From: Aphanomyces cochlioides
Lineage: Eukaryota; Oomycota; Saprolegniomycetes; Saprolegniales; Verrucalvaceae
Length of the DNA stretch: 64,000 nt
Direction: 5' to 3'
Assembly (NCBI GenBank): GCA_019828595.1
Contig: JAHQRK010000008.1
Coordinates: 2,170,001 to 2,234,000, forward strand
Shown here piece after piece: positions 60,495 to 64,000 of the stretch. Each line of letters starts with the position of its first letter. Position 1 is the stretch's first letter. Under the pieces are notes generated by a model that saw only the letters and a program-made list of their open reading frames with translations, had not been told where the DNA came from and did no database searches. The position numbers and the translations under genes are program-made.

Positions 60495-63400
60495 CTGCAA
60501 TGGGGAGGTATATTAATAGACTTTCAATATCTACTAATACTAATATTGCCTACTAACGGCTCATCCCACTTCCAAATGCTTCAGCAGATTTTCTACTTTG
60601 GGCTTTGGAGTACAGCGATTTTTGACTTGTTGAATAAATACTTGGGGCTTGTTAATTTGGGGCTGAAGGTTGGAGCGCGAGCAAAGTCGGGTACTTGGCT
60701 ACCAGTGGGCGATAGACAGGTTGTCTATGCAAAGTATTGATTGCTGAAATTGCTTCCACTCGTTGAGGGCTGTCAACTTCTTGGAGGCGAAGCCATCTGC
60801 GGATCGATGCATGCCATCGGATGAAGCTGACTTCTTGCCAAATTTCTGGCGGAGGCGGCTCCTTCGATTCGAACTTGGCGGCGTTGTGCGTTGTCCAAAT
60901 ATAGTGAAGGTTGGAAGCACACAGAAGAGCCCAGAGCACAAACAGTATGTCTTGAAGCTGGCTACCGCGTTCGTTGACTTGAAAGCGGTCGATGTTGGTG
61001 ATGGCAGTCCAATCGAAATTGACACCGAAGCATCGCCAAGCGGTCGCGTGAAAACGCCAAAGGGGATACACGCGAGAGCAGGTGTGGAAGGCGTGGTGTT
61101 GGTTCTCCGGTGCGTCGCAATTGGTATAGACACAGCAAATTACGTCTGGCTGCTGAGGTTGCAAGTAGAACAAGCGCGAGTTGACAGGCAGCATGTTGAA
61201 CAACAGTCGAAACCAAACGTCGCCATGGAGGGGAGGCGGCCAACGGCATGTTTTGCGGATGAGTCGCACGTAGGTCGCAATATCTTGTTGCTCGACGCGG
61301 GACGATGTCGCCACTGGGTGCGGTTTTCCATCCGAAGGGGCGTGATGCGCCAAACGTGATACGAGTCGCTTGGGCCAACGCTCGAAGGATAGCAATTGAT
61401 CTTTGAAAAGTGCCTTGAAAGGGTGACTTGTTGTATCGATATCGGTCAAAGCAGTTCCAGTTCGAACGCCAGACGTGCGGAGGACTTGGTCGAATATCTT
61501 GGTGAGGTGGCTATAAACTTGACCAGCACGTTCGGGTGCTGCAAATCCCATCGCGCCGTTCGCTTGTAACGTCACTTGTGCCGCACGGTTGTTGGATGAC
61601 AGTCGATCAATAAACGCAGCTCTTGTAGGCCATGTCCCTTGCCGTGTCAAGAAGTCTTTGAGGCAGTGGAAACCGTTTTGAGACGCATGTCTACACCATC
61701 GACGACACAGAGCAGTCTTCACGACATTTGATGTAGCACCCGCAGGACCAACTTGCAGAGCGGGGTAGGATGTCAGCCACACGGGGAGGTTCAAAAGTTC
61801 TTCGAGGCTTGGTGGCGAAGCGGTTCGCTTGGCCATAGGTGTGGCGGCCCATTGATGCCAAATGTCGTGCCAAAGAGGATGCAGCTCCCACAAAAACAAC
61901 CACTTGGAGCTGTGGTTGGGGAAGTACGTGAGAAAGTCGAACGGGTGGGTGTCGCGATACAGCTTGTTCATGACACGGGAAAATTGTCTCTTGACAAGCA
62001 ACTTCCATGGGGCAAATGTGTTGGGTGAATTGGGCTGCATCAAGAGTTGGAGCCGCAGCAGTCGCTGAGTCCGAAGCTTCGAAGCCACATGCGGAATACC
62101 GAGGCCGAGTTTTTGATCGAACTGCCACTTGCGGCAAATAGTTGAGCGATGATGGTCGGTGATTTGCGTCTTCCGACCAAGGATGTACTTGTTGACCATT
62201 CTTTGCCAAACGGCAACCATCGTTGGAGGCACATACACTGCAGCCGTGACATGCCATAACAACGACAACAACATGGTCGATACGATGAGTTTGCGGCCTT
62301 GGATGGTTCGCGCACGACTTCCCCACGTTTGAAACGCAGCCAGAAACTTGTCGTTCAGTTGCTGGACTTGAAAATCGCGCGGCAGTCGGTGGCCAAAGAG
62401 AATACCAAGGTATTTCACTGGCTTCTCGCTCGGCAAGACGTTCAAGAGGCCACCATCGTCGATGTCTTCGATATCGAGATTGTTGTTGAGCGCCAAAGTC
62501 ATGCACTTGGCAACGTTGAGACGAGCTCCAGACACAGAGCAAAAGTCTTCGACAATTGCCATTTGCTCGACCGCCGCTTGGAGGGATGACGAGAGTAGAG
62601 TCGTGTCGTCGGCAAAGTAGATGCTCGTCAGTGAGTCTCCATTTGGAAGGGGAATACCAAAATCAGGAGATCCGCGTAGCATTTCGCCGAGTGGCTCGAG
62701 GTAAAGTACGAAGAGCATGCACGATAGGGGGCAACCTTGCTTGACTCCGCGGGTAGGCCGTATGGTAGGGCCAAGACCGTCGTTGAAAATGATCTGGACC
62801 AGAGGCGTATTGTAAAGCAACTGAACCCAAGACACAAATGTGGGACCGATGTTCATCTCCTTGAGTACGTCGAAGAGAAAGCCTTGGTCAACCATATCGT
62901 ATGCCTTGGAAAAGTCGAGAAACGTCGCGTAGTAGTCGTGGTCTTCATTGGTACAGAAAGTCTGCAATGCTTGTACCAGCATCACGTGGTCGTGCAAGCG
63001 ACGGCCAGGGACAAAACCAGCTTGGCTTGGGTGAGCGAGGTATGGGGCAACTTGTGCAAGACGGTAGGCCAGCGCCCGCGATAGAATCTTGACTTCAACC
63101 GACATGAGAGTAATCGGCCGATAGTTGCCAGGGTCGCCTCTGTCTCCAGCCTTGAACAAGAGCGCCACTGCACTTTGGCGTTGTTGGAGCAGGAGGTGAC
63201 CGTGATGGGTGAGTTGGTAGTTGAACACCTTGAGCAGGATTTGGGCGAATACGTCCGGGGAGACTTGAAAGAAAGCTGCAGGCCAGCCGTCTGAACCAGG
63301 AGACTTGTTCGGGTTCATAGACTTGAGCGCGCCGCACAGGTCTTCCGCCGTGAGAGGACTTTCCAGAGCGTCGCGCTGTTCTTGAGTGAGACGTCGAGTA

Positions 63401-64000
63401 ATGGCTCGAATGATAGCTCGGCGACGGGCCCGATTCAACGGTGGTTGGTCTCTTGGAGTGACCATGATGTTTTTCCAATGAGACGTAAAACCAGCCTTGA
63501 CTTCAGACGGGTCAGTCGACGTTGCACCGTTGATTGTCACGGACGAGAGCGGCACTTTGATCCCCTTGGGTCGACGAAAAAAGTGACTGGTACCTCGCTC
63601 GTTGACGTTGGCGTGAAAGTCGAATTGCTGATCCAGGTTGAACTGTCGGTACTCGCTGCGGGCAGTGTCAAGGGCTTGACGGGCGGTATTAACAATGGAT
63701 GTCTCAACGAGTCCCATGTCGAATGCTCGGCGGGAAGTAAGCCACTTCATCTTGAGGCTGTTGAGTGTGTACTTCATCGAGTCAATGTACTGGCGATGAC
63801 TGACTTGGAGACGCTTCTTCATTCTCTTCAACCAGCCGTACCACTTTGCGCCAAAGTTTTGAGTGTCGTCTGCGCGCATCTCGTCCAAAAGTTGATTGGC
63901 TTCGGCCTTGATCGCTGCGACTACTTGAGGGTTCTTTAAGAGCTCACGGGGGAGGCGCCAGTAACTTCGGTCGGGAGCTCGCTGCTCGCAGGAGAGGACC
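60495..64000 (-). mobile_element. Family A LINE, runs off the window, array 5
   Basis: Newer A subgroup (GACTTGTTGAATAAATAC), starting at tRNA nucleotide 14 and open to the end of the window. Unlike arrays 1-4, its first insertion is not of the older subgroup. One private change, QQRQSAVALL for QQRRSAVALL. Confidence 0.95.
60652..64000 (-). CDS. LINE A ORF2, partial (5' end beyond the window)
   Basis: Open to base 64000, covering about 1116 C-terminal codons from the region just after the endonuclease (RSYWRLPREL) through RT and zf-RVT. Whether the endonuclease and ORF1 follow cannot be seen. Confidence 0.9.
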   Translation of the reverse strand, partial: VLSCEQRAPDRSYWRLPRELLKNPQVVAAIKAEANQLLDEMRADDTQNFGAKWYGWLKRMKKRLQVSHRQYIDSMKYTLNSLKMKWLTSRRAFDMGLVETSIVNTARQALDTARSEYRQFNLDQQFDFHANVNERGTSHFFRRPKGIKVPLSSVTINGATSTDPSEVKAGFTSHWKNIMVTPRDQPPLNRARRRAIIRAITRRLTQEQRDALESPLTAEDLCGALKSMNPNKSPGSDGWPAAFFQVSPDVFAQILLKVFNYQLTHHGHLLLQQRQSAVALLFKAGDRGDPGNYRPITLMSVEVKILSRALAYRLAQVAPYLAHPSQAGFVPGRRLHDHVMLVQALQTFCTNEDHDYYATFLDFSKAYDMVDQGFLFDVLKEMNIGPTFVSWVQLLYNTPLVQIIFNDGLGPTIRPTRGVKQGCPLSCMLFVLYLEPLGEMLRGSPDFGIPLPNGDSLTSIYFADDTTLLSSSLQAAVEQMAIVEDFCSVSGARLNVAKCMTLALNNNLDIEDIDDGGLLNVLPSEKPVKYLGILFGHRLPRDFQVQQLNDKFLAAFQTWGSRARTIQGRKLIVSTMLLSLLWHVTAAVYVPPTMVAVWQRMVNKYILGRKTQITDHHRSTICRKWQFDQKLGLGIPHVASKLRTQRLLRLQLLMQPNSPNTFAPWKLLVKRQFSRVMNKLYRDTHPFDFLTYFPNHSSKWLFLWELHPLWHDIWHQWAATPMAKRTASPPSLEELLNLPVWLTSYPALQVGPAGATSNVVKTALCRRWCRHASQNGFHCLKDFLTRQGTWPTRAAFIDRLSSNNRAAQVTLQANGAMGFAAPERAGQVYSHLTKIFDQVLRTSGVRTGTALTDIDTTSHPFKALFKDQLLSFERWPKRLVSRLAHHAPSDGKPHPVATSSRVEQQDIATYVRLIRKTCRWPPPLHGDVWFRLLFNMLPVNSRLFYLQPQQPDVICCVYTNCDAPENQHHAFHTCSRVYPLWRFHATAWRCFGVNFDWTAITNIDRFQVNERGSQLQDILFVLWALLCASNLHYIWTTHNAAKFESKEPPPPEIWQEVSFIRWHASIRRWLRLQEVDSPQRVEAISAINTLHRQPVYRPLVAKYPTLLALQPSAPN

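Noticed and set aside
1..64000. CRISPR array or bacterial mobile system suggested by regular short repeats
   Set aside because: The 14-nt repeats are tRNA-Met 5' ends separated by LINE copies of 46 bp to 9.3 kb; there are no uniform spacers, cas-like genes or bacterial signals.

Overview
This is eukaryotic DNA. It holds tandem copies of an elongator tRNA-Met(CAU) gene and its spacer, and those genes have been invaded repeatedly by site-specific non-LTR retrotransposons (LINEs). About 58.8 of the 64 kb is LINE sequence. The rest is four intact 73-nt tRNA genes, five copies of one tRNA spacer (four complete at 980 bp, one partial) and nineteen 14-nt tRNA stubs. No ordinary host protein gene is visible. 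The host is probably an oomycete, but that is only an inference from the style of the LINE proteins (APE endonuclease, RT, zf-RVT) and the compact intronless layout; nothing in the window proves the taxon.

All 19 LINE insertions are in the same orientation (antisense to the tRNA) and join the same base: their 3' ends abut tRNA nucleotide 14, inside the Pol III A box. The target-site duplication covers tRNA nucleotides 1-14, plus the -1 base in truncated copies. Each insertion therefore leaves a 14-nt stub on its 3' side and rebuilds a complete tRNA gene on its 5' side. The rebuilt gene can be hit again, so arrays grow left to right and the copy next to the tRNA is the youngest.

Layout: spacer tail 1-699; array 1 at 700-26302 (A, B, C full length, A full length, A, A 46 bp), tRNA 26303-26375, spacer; array 2 at 27356-45466 (A, B, B, A, B full length, A full length, A), tRNA 45467-45539, spacer; array 3 at 46520-49872 (one A), tRNA 49873-49945, spacer; array 4 at 50926-59427 (A, B, B, A full length), tRNA 59428-59500, spacer; array 5 at 60481 to beyond the window (A). 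Arrays 2 and 4 share their first three insertions base for base, so the unit was duplicated and then invaded separately.

Three LINE families (called A, B and C here) use the same site. A is 7.33 kb and has ORF1 and ORF2. B is 8.13 kb and adds a 3' ORF3 encoding a chromodomain plus a putative papain-fold cysteine protease. C is 9.28 kb with a 2.3-kb 3' region carrying a 57-bp minisatellite. In every family ORF2 lies in the +1 frame relative to ORF1, and the ORF1 stop codon sits in a conserved 17-nt block; in B and C, ORF2 has no AUG before its endonuclease motifs. The A copy at 52102-59427, the B copy at 28987-37117 and the C copy at 5431-14707 have all main ORFs open, so recent activity is likely.
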